In this document: in pieces, positions 1 through 5,549 of the stretch
Position numbering within the stretch: the first letter of the stretch is position 1
Layout: each line of letters opens with the position of its first letter
Source: Pseudomonadota bacterium
GTDB lineage: Bacteria; Pseudomonadota; Alphaproteobacteria; Acetobacterales; Acetobacteraceae
Length of the DNA: 6,850 nucleotides
NCBI GenBank assembly: GCA_021779655.1
Contig: JAJYAF010000116.1
Coordinates: 1-6,850 of the forward strand
Direction of reading: 5' to 3'
Translations under genes and position numbers: made by a program
The notes under the pieces: generated by a model
Seen by the model: the letters and a program-made list of their open reading frames with translations, nothing else
The model's database searches: none
What the model was told of the DNA's origin: nothing

Positions 1-782
1 AGCGGGTAGGTCTGGGGATCGCCATGGGTCGCGCCCATGCCGCCGCCCACCAGAACATTGTAGCCCAGGATCTCGTCCTTTCCGGCTATGGCGACATAGG
101 CCAGATCGTGCGCGTACACGTCCACGTCGTTTTGCGGCGGCACGGCCACCACGATCTTGAATTTGCGCGGCAGATAGGTCCGCCCGTAAATGGGCTCCGC
201 CTCCGCTTCGGCGGTGACTTTTTCACCGTCGATGAACAGCTCCCGCCAGGCGCCGGTGCGGGGTAGCAGATGCTGGCTGATCTCGCGGGCCGTCTGCACC
301 GCCTGGGCGTGGATCGGGCTGGCGAATTCGTTCGGCGTGCACATCACGTTGCGGTTCACGTCACCGCAGGCGGCAATGGTATCCAGCAGCACGCTGTCGA
401 TCCGCCGCAGCGCGGCGCGCAGATTGGTTTTGATCACGCCGTGGAACTGGATGGATTGCCGGGTGGTCAGGCGCAGGGTCTGGTTGCCGCGCTCATCCGC
501 CAGCCGGTCCATGGCGAGGTATTGCTCGCGCCCGAGCACGCCGCCCGGCACGCGCAGGCGGGCCATGAAGCTGTAGGCCTTGTCCAGCTTGCGCTTGGCG
601 CGTTCGGGCCGCAGGTCGCGGTCGTCCTGCAAGTAGATGCCGTGGAATTTGATGAGCTGCTGGTCGTCCTCGGAGATGGCGCCGGAAGCGGTCTCGTCAA
701 GACCCTCGGCCAGCGTGCCGCGCAGGAAGCGGCTGCGGGTTTTGATACCCTCGTTCGGCGAGAGTGGCGGGCTGTCTGTCAT
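1..782 (-). CDS. cysI: Sulfite reductase (NADPH) hemoprotein beta subunit, N-terminal part (cut by window edge)
   Basis: This is the siroheme/[4Fe-4S] subunit that reduces sulfite to sulfide in the cytoplasm with electrons from CysJ. The window holds the first 260 codons; family members are about 550-570 residues, so the cluster-binding cysteines lie outside. Conserved N-terminal segments are clear: FLRGTLAEGL (19-28), FHGIYLQDDRD (46-56), RLTTRQSIQFHGV (104-116), GDVNRNVMC (140-148), YLPRKFKI (203-210) and the GGGMG...HGDPQTY stretch (246-259). By remembered alignment to E. coli CysI, the sulfite/siroheme-contacting Arg83, Arg153, Lys215 and Lys217 correspond to R77, R144, K207 and K209 here, all present. 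The ATG at 782-780 is chosen because AGGA (793-790) sits 7 bases upstream and the N-terminus matches the family. It is the last visible gene of the cys operon, 41 bp after cysH. A ferredoxin-dependent enzyme is unlikely because cysJ is beside it. Confidence 0.95.
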   Translation of the reverse strand, partial: MTDSPPLSPNEGIKTRSRFLRGTLAEGLDETASGAISEDDQQLIKFHGIYLQDDRDLRPERAKRKLDKAYSFMARLRVPGGVLGREQYLAMDRLADERGNQTLRLTTRQSIQFHGVIKTNLRAALRRIDSVLLDTIAACGDVNRNVMCTPNEFASPIHAQAVQTAREISQHLLPRTGAWRELFIDGEKVTAEAEAEPIYGRTYLPRKFKIVVAVPPQNDVDVYAHDLAYVAIAGKDEILGYNVLVGGGMGATHGDPQTYP

Positions 783-823
783 GGCGAAGTCCTATCGGGG
801 AAGTCCCGGAAGAGGAGGCGTTT

Positions 824-1501
824 TCAGGAAGCGAAGGGCCGGGGCAGATGGATGCCGCATTCGGTCTTTTCCAGCCCGGCCCAGCGGCCCGCGCGCTTAT
901 CCGCGCCCGGCGCCACCCGCTCCGTGCAGGTCGCGCAGCCGATGGAGGCATAGCCCTCCGCTTGCAGCGGGTGGGGTGGCAGGCCATGCAGCGCGAAATA
1001 GGCTTCGATTTGCGCATCGTTCCAGTAGGCGAGGGGGTTCACGGTCACGCGTCCGTCCGGCCCGGTCTGCACCGGCTGCAGATTCGCCCGCGCCCCGCCC
1101 TGGGAGCGCTTGCGCCCGGTGATCCAGGCGGCGAACCCTTCCAGGGCCGCATCCAGCGGGTTGGTTTTGCGGATGGCGCAGCAGAGATCGGGATCGCGCC
1201 GCCAGAGCCGGCCTTCCGGGTCGAAGGCGGCAAGCTGGGCGCCGCTCGGCCGGACCGAGCGCACGTCCGTGAGTCCGAGCCTCGCCACCAGCCGGTCACG
1301 ATAGGCGAGCGTTTCGGCAAAGAGCTTGCCGGTATCCAGAAAAATCACCGGCAGCGCCGGCTCGATTTCCGCGACCATGTGCAGAAGCACCGCCGATTCG
1401 GCCCCGAAGGAGGACACCAGCGCGATCCGGCCGGGAAAATCCCGGCGGATCGTGGATGCGAGCACCGCTTCGGCGGAGGATGGATCGACCATGTCGAGCA
1501 T
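824..1501 (-). CDS. cysH: Assimilatory adenylylsulfate (APS) reductase, iron-sulfur type
   Basis: A 225-residue thioredoxin- or glutathione-dependent reductase that converts adenylylsulfate to sulfite in the cytoplasm. The nucleotide-binding loop SSFGAES is at 30-36, followed by FLDTGKLF (54-61). The catalytic C-terminal motif ECGIH places the active cysteine at C215. The paired cysteines C107-C108 (in DLCCAIRK) plus C189-x-x-C192 (CATC) form the four-cysteine [4Fe-4S] signature of APS reductases. E. coli-type PAPS reductases lack these cysteines, so APS is the predicted substrate, although enzymes of this type can accept PAPS to some extent. The start codon overlaps the cysJ stop by one base (TGATG), with AAGGA (1515-1511) nine bases upstream inside cysJ, which points to translational coupling. 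cysI follows after 41 bp. The length is usual for the family, perhaps slightly short at the N-terminus. Confidence 0.95.
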   Translation of the reverse strand: MLDMVDPSSAEAVLASTIRRDFPGRIALVSSFGAESAVLLHMVAEIEPALPVIFLDTGKLFAETLAYRDRLVARLGLTDVRSVRPSGAQLAAFDPEGRLWRRDPDLCCAIRKTNPLDAALEGFAAWITGRKRSQGGARANLQPVQTGPDGRVTVNPLAYWNDAQIEAYFALHGLPPHPLQAEGYASIGCATCTERVAPGADKRAGRWAGLEKTECGIHLPRPFAS

Positions 1502-3264
1502 CAGTAAACATCCTTCTTGTAGCGTCCGGAGGTGACCAGCGCGTCCAGCGCCGCCTGGCCCTGCTCAGGGCCGTTGCCCTCCCCGAGGATGCGGATCAGC
1601 ATCGCATCGACATCGCGGGCCATGTGCTTCGCGTCTCCGCAGAGATAGAGGATGGCACCGTCGGCCAGCGTGGCGCGCAGCCTCTCGCGCTGCTCCCACA
1701 ACACATGCTGGACATAGCGTTTCTCCGGCTGATCGCGCGAGGAGGCGAGATCGAGCCGCGACAGCACACCGGTTTTGAGCCAGTCCTGGATTTCCAGCTG
1801 ATAGAGGAAATCGTAGAGGAAGTGCCGGTGCCCGAAGATCAGCCAGGATGAGCCGGGGGCGGCCGTGGCCTCGCGTTCCTGCAGAAAGCCGCGATAGGGC
1901 GCGATGCCGGTGCCCGCGCCGATCATCACGATCGGCGCCGCCGCGTCCACGGGAAGGCGGAAATGCGGGTTGGGCTTGACGAATACGCCCAGGCTGCCGC
2001 CGCTCCGGCGGCGGTCCGTCACCATCGTGGAGGCAACGCCGCTGCGGGCGCGGCCAGCGCTTTCATAGGCCAGGCGGGAAATGGTCAGATGCGCTTCCTC
2101 GCCCACGAGCTTCCGCGAGGAGGCGATGGAATAATAGCGCGGCGCGAGCGGGCGCAGCAGCGCGGTGAGCTGCCGCTCCTCCAGCCGGTGCGGGAACTGC
2201 TCCAGCATGTCGATGAACTGGCGCCCGGCGAGAAATTCCGCCCGTCTCCCGGCATCCTCGCTCAGCGCCGCGAGCGCGGGCTCGCCGGTCAGGGCGGCAT
2301 AATCCTGCATCTGCCGCGCGGTGAGCGTGTGGATATCGTAGCGCGTGGCGAGAGCCTCGCGCAGGGCGGCGCCCTCCAGCCCGGCGGCGCGCAAAATCTC
2401 TTCCACGCGCTGCGGGTCGTTCTCCGGCTGGATGCCCAGCGCATCGCCCGGCTCGTAGCTCAGGCTGGTCCCGGCCAGCGAGAGTTCCACATGCACCGTC
2501 TCGCTCTCCGCCCGCTCGGAGGTGAGCTTGTGATGCGCGGTTATCTCCGCCGCCACCGGCGCGCTCTTCGAGGCCGCGGCGGGCGCGGGTTTCTGAAAAT
2601 CCACATGAATGACCGAGCCGGCATCCTTGGGCGCCAGCGATTTCAGGGTTTCGAGCGAGGTGTTCAGCCAGGTTTTGGCCGCCGCCTCGTAATCCAGGTC
2701 CAGCTCGATCCGCTCGGCCACCCGGCTCGCGCCCAGCGCGGCCAGGCGTGCATCGACCTGCTTGCCGGTCTCGCAGAACTGCGCATAGGCGGAATCGCCC
2801 AGCGCCATGACGGCGAATTTCACCCCTTCGAGGCGCGGCGCCGAATCCGCCATCAGCGCGCGGAAGAAGGGCGCGGCGCGCTGTGGCGGCTCGCCATCCC
2901 CCCAGGTGGAAACCAGCGCCAGGATGAAGCCCGCGTTCTTCAGCATGTCTGGCGTGGCATCGGCCATGTCCAGCATTTTGGCGGCGAAGCCGCGCTTGGC
3001 GGCGTCCTGCCTTGCGTGGGCGGCCAGGGCCTCGGAATTGCCGGATTCGGTGGCGTAGAGGATCAGCAGCTTCGGCTTCTCCGAAGGCGGCGCGGCGGGG
3101 GCGGGCGCGATGCCAGCGCGGCCTTCGGCGGCATCCAGCCCGGCGAGAAAGCCCGAGAGCCAGGCGCGCTGCACGCCTGAGGCGGCGCCGATCACTTCGT
3201 CGAGCGCGGCGATCTGCTCCGGAGCGAAAGGCGCGGTGGCCGGCAGAGTGGTGAGTTTGGACAT
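1501..3264 (-). CDS. cysJ: Sulfite reductase (NADPH) flavoprotein alpha subunit
   Basis: A 587-residue diflavin reductase that passes electrons from NADPH through FAD and FMN to CysI. The N-terminal region resembles the start of E. coli CysJ (APFAPEQIAAL, then AWLSGF). An Ala/Pro linker leads to the flavodoxin-like FMN domain, with LYATESGNSE (69-78), STWGDGEPP (119-127) and LGDSAY (155-160). A second Ala/Pro/Lys linker (about 225-238) precedes the FAD domain, with YEPGDALGI (270-278), RYYSIASS (376-383) and GVAST (409-413). The NADPH module has GAGTGIAPYRGF (449-460) and YLCGD (540-544). The protein ends in RYKKDVY, the classic CysJ terminus. The full domain set and near-normal length (E. 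coli is 599) suggest an intact gene. AAGG lies about 9 bases before the ATG. The gene lies 37 bp after cysG and overlaps cysH by one base. The linkers are the only low-complexity parts. Confidence 0.96.
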   Translation of the reverse strand: MSKLTTLPATAPFAPEQIAALDEVIGAASGVQRAWLSGFLAGLDAAEGRAGIAPAPAAPPSEKPKLLILYATESGNSEALAAHARQDAAKRGFAAKMLDMADATPDMLKNAGFILALVSTWGDGEPPQRAAPFFRALMADSAPRLEGVKFAVMALGDSAYAQFCETGKQVDARLAALGASRVAERIELDLDYEAAAKTWLNTSLETLKSLAPKDAGSVIHVDFQKPAPAAASKSAPVAAEITAHHKLTSERAESETVHVELSLAGTSLSYEPGDALGIQPENDPQRVEEILRAAGLEGAALREALATRYDIHTLTARQMQDYAALTGEPALAALSEDAGRRAEFLAGRQFIDMLEQFPHRLEERQLTALLRPLAPRYYSIASSRKLVGEEAHLTISRLAYESAGRARSGVASTMVTDRRRSGGSLGVFVKPNPHFRLPVDAAAPIVMIGAGTGIAPYRGFLQEREATAAPGSSWLIFGHRHFLYDFLYQLEIQDWLKTGVLSRLDLASSRDQPEKRYVQHVLWEQRERLRATLADGAILYLCGDAKHMARDVDAMLIRILGEGNGPEQGQAALDALVTSGRYKKDVY

Positions 3265-3301
3265 CTGGACAAGCCTTGGGAAAGAAGTTTGGAACGAAGG
3301 C

Positions 3302-3928
3302 TCAGCGCGCTTCGGGAGCGGGACAGGAAAGAGCAGGGCCGGGAAGAGCAGGGCCGGGGAGGGGCAGATCCGGCAGCCAGCCTTGCTCGGCCGCCAGCGC
3401 GGCGATCCGGCGCTTGCGCTCGGCCGGGCTTATGCCGGCGCGCCGCCACAGCTCGCGGAGCCGCGCGACTTCTTCCGTCCGCTCCGCCCATTCCGGGCCG
3501 AAGCAGGCGGCCAGATGCTGCCGGATCAGCCCGGCCAGTCCGGGCGCCGCGCCGCCGGTGGAGACGGTGAGCAGCAGATTGTTCCGCCGGATCTCGGCAA
3601 CGGCGTGAAAGTCGCAGAATTCCGGGCGGTCCATGTAGTTCACCAGCACGCCGGCAGATTGCGCCGCCCGCGCCAGGGGCTCGGCCGTCTCCGGCGGCAG
3701 GTCCACGATCCACAAGGCATGCAGCGCCGCCAGCTCGTCCGCCTCGGGCAGGCGCCGGCGCAGATGCGCCCCGGCGGCGCGCGCAAGCCCGGCCTCCGGC
3801 GCATCGGAGAACACCGCTACCTGCGCGGCGCCGGCGGCGCGCAACGCGCGCAGCCGCTCCAACGCCAGCGCACCGGCTCCGGCCAGGGCAAGGCGGCCAC
3901 GCCCAGGGTTCAGGGCAATCGGGATCAT
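3302..3928 (-). CDS. cysG: Precorrin-2 dehydrogenase / sirohydrochlorin ferrochelatase (CysG N-terminal type)
   Basis: A 208-residue siroheme-synthase module that oxidises precorrin-2 to sirohydrochlorin with NAD+ and inserts iron, giving the siroheme used by CysI. It starts MIPIALNPGRGRLALAGAG, a Rossmann strand and glycine loop (GAGALALERL, 17-26). The family segment VNYMDRPEFCDF spans 96-107, with D100 matching the catalytic Asp104 of CysG by remembered alignment. STGGAAPGLAGLIRQHL follows at 123-139. The C-terminal uroporphyrinogen methyltransferase domain of full CysG is absent, so this is a stand-alone Met8-like protein and a separate SUMT/CobA must exist elsewhere. The glycine loop is somewhat degenerate (GAGA instead of GGGE/K-type). 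The last 20 residues contain a Pro-rich pentapeptide repeat (LPGPA LPGPA LSCPA) encoded by a 15-bp tandem duplication. The ATG at 3928 fits the family start; the AAGGGG before it is unusually close (one base). It is the first gene of the operon. Confidence 0.88.
   Translation of the reverse strand: MIPIALNPGRGRLALAGAGALALERLRALRAAGAAQVAVFSDAPEAGLARAAGAHLRRRLPEADELAALHALWIVDLPPETAEPLARAAQSAGVLVNYMDRPEFCDFHAVAEIRRNNLLLTVSTGGAAPGLAGLIRQHLAACFGPEWAERTEEVARLRELWRRAGISPAERKRRIAALAAEQGWLPDLPLPGPALPGPALSCPAPEAR
3329..3358 (-). repeat. 15-bp perfect tandem duplication in the 3' end of cysG
   Basis: On the plus strand AAGAGCAGGGCCGGG occurs twice head-to-tail (3329-3343 and 3344-3358). Read on the minus strand in the cysG frame it gives the pentapeptide LPGPA twice, followed by a degenerate third unit LSCPA. 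The unit length keeps the frame, and the repeat lies in a proline-rich tail outside the catalytic domain. Confidence 0.9.
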
Positions 3929-3975
3929 GCCCCTTAAGAAAAGGATTTTCGCCGAATGCGCAATATTTCAGGAGA

Positions 3976-4004
3976 AATAAAAAATTCCTGCTTTATTTTT
4001 CCAA
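3976..4004 (-). promoter_or_regulatory. Candidate sigma70-type promoter for the cysGJHI operon
   Basis: On the minus strand TTGGAA (4004-3999, four of six matches to TTGACA) is followed after exactly 17 bp by TTTATT (3981-3976, four of six matches to TATAAT). It lies in the only AT-rich part of the window and would start transcription near 3968-3970, about 40 bases before the cysG ATG. AT-rich DNA offers chance matches, so this remains a candidate only. Confidence 0.35.
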
Positions 4005-4023
4005 TACTGACGAATAAAATACT

Positions 4024-4048
4024 GCTTTGCACCTCCTCGAAGCAAAGC
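4024..4048. promoter_or_regulatory. Inverted repeat GCTTTGC-N11-GCAAAGC, candidate operator
   Basis: Perfect 7-bp arms at 4024-4030 and 4042-4048 are separated by 11 bases. The centre (4036) is about 67 bp upstream of the start inferred for the cys operon, the usual position of a LysR-type activator site such as CysB. The arms do not form a symmetric T-N11-A box, so the family of the regulator is not settled. It could instead act on the divergent aat gene or form an RNA hairpin in the aat leader. Confidence 0.35.
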
Positions 4049-4064
4049 CGGACTAAGCTCCGGC
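4047..4064. repeat. Short inverted repeat GCCGGA-N6-TCCGGC
   Basis: Six-base perfect arms (4047-4052 and 4059-4064) around CTAAGC can form a small hairpin. It overlaps the end of the neighbouring 7-bp inverted repeat by two bases. No T-run follows on either strand, so it is not terminator-like. Its role is unknown. Confidence 0.5.
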
Positions 4065-4090
4065 CGTCCGCGCCGCGGCGCGCGGGCGCC

Positions 4091-4117
4091 CCGGCCCGAA
4101 CGCGGCCGGCCCTTTTT
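4091..4117 (+). terminator. Terminator- or attenuator-like hairpin with T5 in the aat leader
   Basis: CCGGCC (4091-4096) and GGCCGG (4104-4109) pair around a 7-base loop. CC and five T's follow (4113-4117), the layout of a Rho-independent terminator on the plus strand. It ends 30 bases before the aat start, and there is no plus-strand gene upstream within the window, so it would interrupt transcription entering aat from any promoter upstream of 4091. The T-run is short and the surrounding DNA is very GC-rich, so a chance hairpin is possible. Confidence 0.35.
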
Positions 4118-4136
4118 CAAAATCGGCATTCATGGC

Positions 4137-4140
4137 AGGA
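4137..4140 (+). promoter_or_regulatory. Ribosome binding site of aat (decides the start)
   Basis: AGGA seven bases before the ATG at 4148 supports this start. The frame is open back to 3956, which would add 64 residues, but that extension has no family resemblance. Confidence 0.7.
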
Positions 4141-4147
4141 TTTCCCC

Positions 4148-4810
4148 ATGTCCGCCCGGCCGTTTTCTCTCACCGCCGATCTCTTGCTGCGCGCATACCG
4201 GCTGGGCCTGTTCCCCATGGCGGAATCCCGTGGCAGCCGGACGCTGCATTGGCTGGATCCGGAAAATCGCGGCGTGCTTCCCCTGCGCGGGTTTCACATG
4301 CCGCGCAGCCTGGCCAGGACGCTCCGCCGCGGCAAATTCCAGGTAACGGCGGATACCGCGTTTGGCGAGACCATCGCCGCCTGCGCGCAAGCCCGGCCCA
4401 ACCGCCCCGAAACCTGGATCAACCGCGAGATCGAGCGGCTTTTCGTCGAGCTTCACGCCCTGGGATTCGCCCATAGCCTGGAGACCTGGATGGATGGCCG
4501 GCTGGCCGGCGGGCTGTATGGCGCCTGCATGGGCGGCGCGTTTTTCGGCGAAAGCATGTTCTCCATCGCAACGGATGCCTCCAAGGTGGCGCTGGTCCAT
4601 CTGGTGGCGCGGCTGCGCCTTGGCGGCTTCGCGCTGCTTGATACCCAGTTCATAACCGCCCATCTAAGCCGCTTCGGCGCGCACGAAGTCCCGCGCGCTG
4701 AATATCACCGGCTATTGGCGGAAGCCCTGGAAGTCCCGGCGCGGTTCCGCGCCGCCCCCGATCCGCTTGAGCTTGAGCGGGAAATTGCCGCGATGTACCG
4801 CGAGGAGTAG
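4148..4810 (+). CDS. aat: Leucyl/phenylalanyl-tRNA--protein transferase
   Basis: A 220-residue cytoplasmic aminoacyl-transferase that adds Leu or Phe from charged tRNA to proteins with N-terminal Arg or Lys, marking them for ClpS/ClpAP degradation (bacterial N-end rule). Family segments appear in order: LLLRAYRLGLFPMAE near the start, LHWLDPENRGVLPL, ETWINREIERLFVELH, GFAHSLETW, GGLYGACMGGAFFGESMFS, ATDASKVALVHLV, GFALLDTQF and PRAEYHRLL. The C-terminus ends in MYREE. The length is normal for the family. The start at 4148 is chosen over the upstream in-frame ATG at 3956 because the true family N-terminus begins here and AGGA is correctly spaced. It is transcribed away from the cys operon. A TTG-started gene follows after three bases, using a GAGGAG embedded in the last codons of aat, so the two are probably co-transcribed and coupled. 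Confidence 0.95.
   Translation: MSARPFSLTADLLLRAYRLGLFPMAESRGSRTLHWLDPENRGVLPLRGFHMPRSLARTLRRGKFQVTADTAFGETIAACAQARPNRPETWINREIERLFVELHALGFAHSLETWMDGRLAGGLYGACMGGAFFGESMFSIATDASKVALVHLVARLRLGGFALLDTQFITAHLSRFGAHEVPRAEYHRLLAEALEVPARFRAAPDPLELEREIAAMYREE
4802..4807 (+). promoter_or_regulatory. Ribosome binding site GAGGAG supporting a TTG start
   Basis: GAGGAG forms the last two sense codons of aat (Glu-Glu) and lies six bases before the TTG at 4814. The downstream frame is closed by the aat TAG at 4808, so no earlier start is possible. This strong site decides the unusual TTG initiation. Confidence 0.75.
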
Positions 4811-4813
4811 CCA

Positions 4814-5437
4814 TTGTCCCTCACCTTCCTGTTCCTGCTGCTGGGCATCTCGCCCGCGCATGCCACCAGCGCACCGCTCATCCTGCCCGATCGCGACGTC
4901 GTGGTCGCCTACCAGCTCAGTTCCTCCCAGCCTGGTTCTCAGCCAGGTTTATCGGGCGGCGCGCCGGAAGCCTACCAGCTGCAATACGACGCGGTGGACG
5001 AACGCGCCCGGATCAACAACCCGGCCCAGGGCACGTATTTCCTGATCGACCTGCGAACCGGCAAGGCCGAGATGGTGGTCCCGCAGCTCAGCAGCGTGGT
5101 GGACACGCCCGATCTTTCCGGGCTGACCCAGCAGATCACCAGCGCCGGGCAAAACGCCCGCTTCACCCCGCTGGGGGAGAAGCAATATGCCGGACTTAGC
5201 TGCCAGGACTGGCTCGTGACCAGCGCCCAGGGCACGGCAACGGCCTGCCTGACCCCCGACGGCGTGGCGCTGTATCTTGCGGGCCACAACGCCCATGGCT
5301 CGGGCGGCGTCACCGCTACGGAGGTGCGCTTCGCGGCCCAGCCCGCCGCCGATTTCACCCTGCCACCCGACTATCACGCCATCACCCTGCCGCCGGGCGT
5401 GCTGCGCGCGCTGATGAGCGGCGGCGCCGCGCACTGA
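4814..5437 (+). CDS. Small exported protein of unknown function (DUF4412-like?)
   Basis: A 207-residue protein that I do not recognise with certainty. It opens with a short hydrophobic signal peptide (about 1-17, ending in AHA before TSAP) that lacks the usual positive n-region, so periplasmic export is likely. A low-complexity SSSQPGSQPGLSGG patch follows (36-49), then an antiparallel-strand-like body (YQLQYDAVDERARI, GTYFLIDLRTGKAEMV). Two cysteines, C130 (GLSCQDW) and C145 (ATACLTPDG), are spaced as for a disulfide. The pattern of a substrate-state description, then C-x-D-W, then a Cys before T-P-D-G recalls DUF4412-type periplasmic proteins, but this is from memory only. No catalytic motif is visible. 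The TTG start is fixed by GAGGAG upstream and by the aat stop in the same frame. It is likely co-transcribed with aat, though a functional link is not obvious. Confidence 0.8.
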   Translation: MSLTFLFLLLGISPAHATSAPLILPDRDVVVAYQLSSSQPGSQPGLSGGAPEAYQLQYDAVDERARINNPAQGTYFLIDLRTGKAEMVVPQLSSVVDTPDLSGLTQQITSAGQNARFTPLGEKQYAGLSCQDWLVTSAQGTATACLTPDGVALYLAGHNAHGSGGVTATEVRFAAQPAADFTLPPDYHAITLPPGVLRALMSGGAAH

Positions 5438-5450
5438 ACCCCGGCCCCGC

Positions 5451-5463
5451 CCGCCATCGGCGG
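5451..5463. repeat. Small hairpin CCGCC-ATC-GGCGG after the exported-protein gene
   Basis: Five-base arms around ATC, 14 bases after the stop codon at 5437. No T-run follows, so it is at best a weak, non-canonical 3' end. Confidence 0.3.
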
Positions 5464-5495
5464 ACTGGCGATTAACGCGGACTGGCGAATTAACG
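5461..5495 (+). repeat. Imperfect 17/18-bp direct tandem repeat
   Basis: CGGACTGGCGATTAACG (5461-5477) is followed directly by the same sequence with one extra A (5478-5495). It fills much of the 112-bp gap before the HyfB-like gene. It could be paired regulator sites for that gene or a slippage duplication; the sequence alone does not say which. Confidence 0.85.
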
Positions 5496-5549
5496 GGGCG
5501 GGCCTGGTGGAGACTTACGGCGCCGCGCCACGTTTGCTAGCCTGCGGCG

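Noticed and set aside
1963..3180. Long open frame on the plus strand antisense to cysJ (about 405 codons)
   Set aside because: It is Arg/Gly/Ala/His-rich with no recognisable motif, and it lies fully opposite a well-supported CysJ. Long antisense frames are expected at this GC content.
3969..3990. AGGAG in the divergent region as the ribosome site of a small plus-strand gene
   Set aside because: No ATG, GTG or TTG lies at a usable distance downstream.
3956..4147. A 64-residue N-terminal extension of Aat, or a leader peptide with Phe/Leu codons controlling aat
   Set aside because: The frame is open, but the sequence does not resemble Aat and the good ribosome site and family start are at 4148. 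The Phe/Leu residues are scattered, not in a run before a paired hairpin set, so translational attenuation is not supported.
4930..4952. CCTGG-N7-CCAGG hairpin and SQPG duplication in the exported-protein gene
   Set aside because: It is short, falls within a low-complexity Ser/Gly/Pro stretch, and has no further support as a functional element.
5472..5493. CtrA-type site (TTAA pairs) in the direct repeat
   Set aside because: The two TTAA are 14 bases apart, not the 7 of the known CtrA motif.
5507..5549. GTG at 5507 in another frame as the start of the HyfB-like gene through a frameshift
   Set aside because: The peptide in that frame is not hydrophobic and has no family resemblance, so it does not supply the missing helices.
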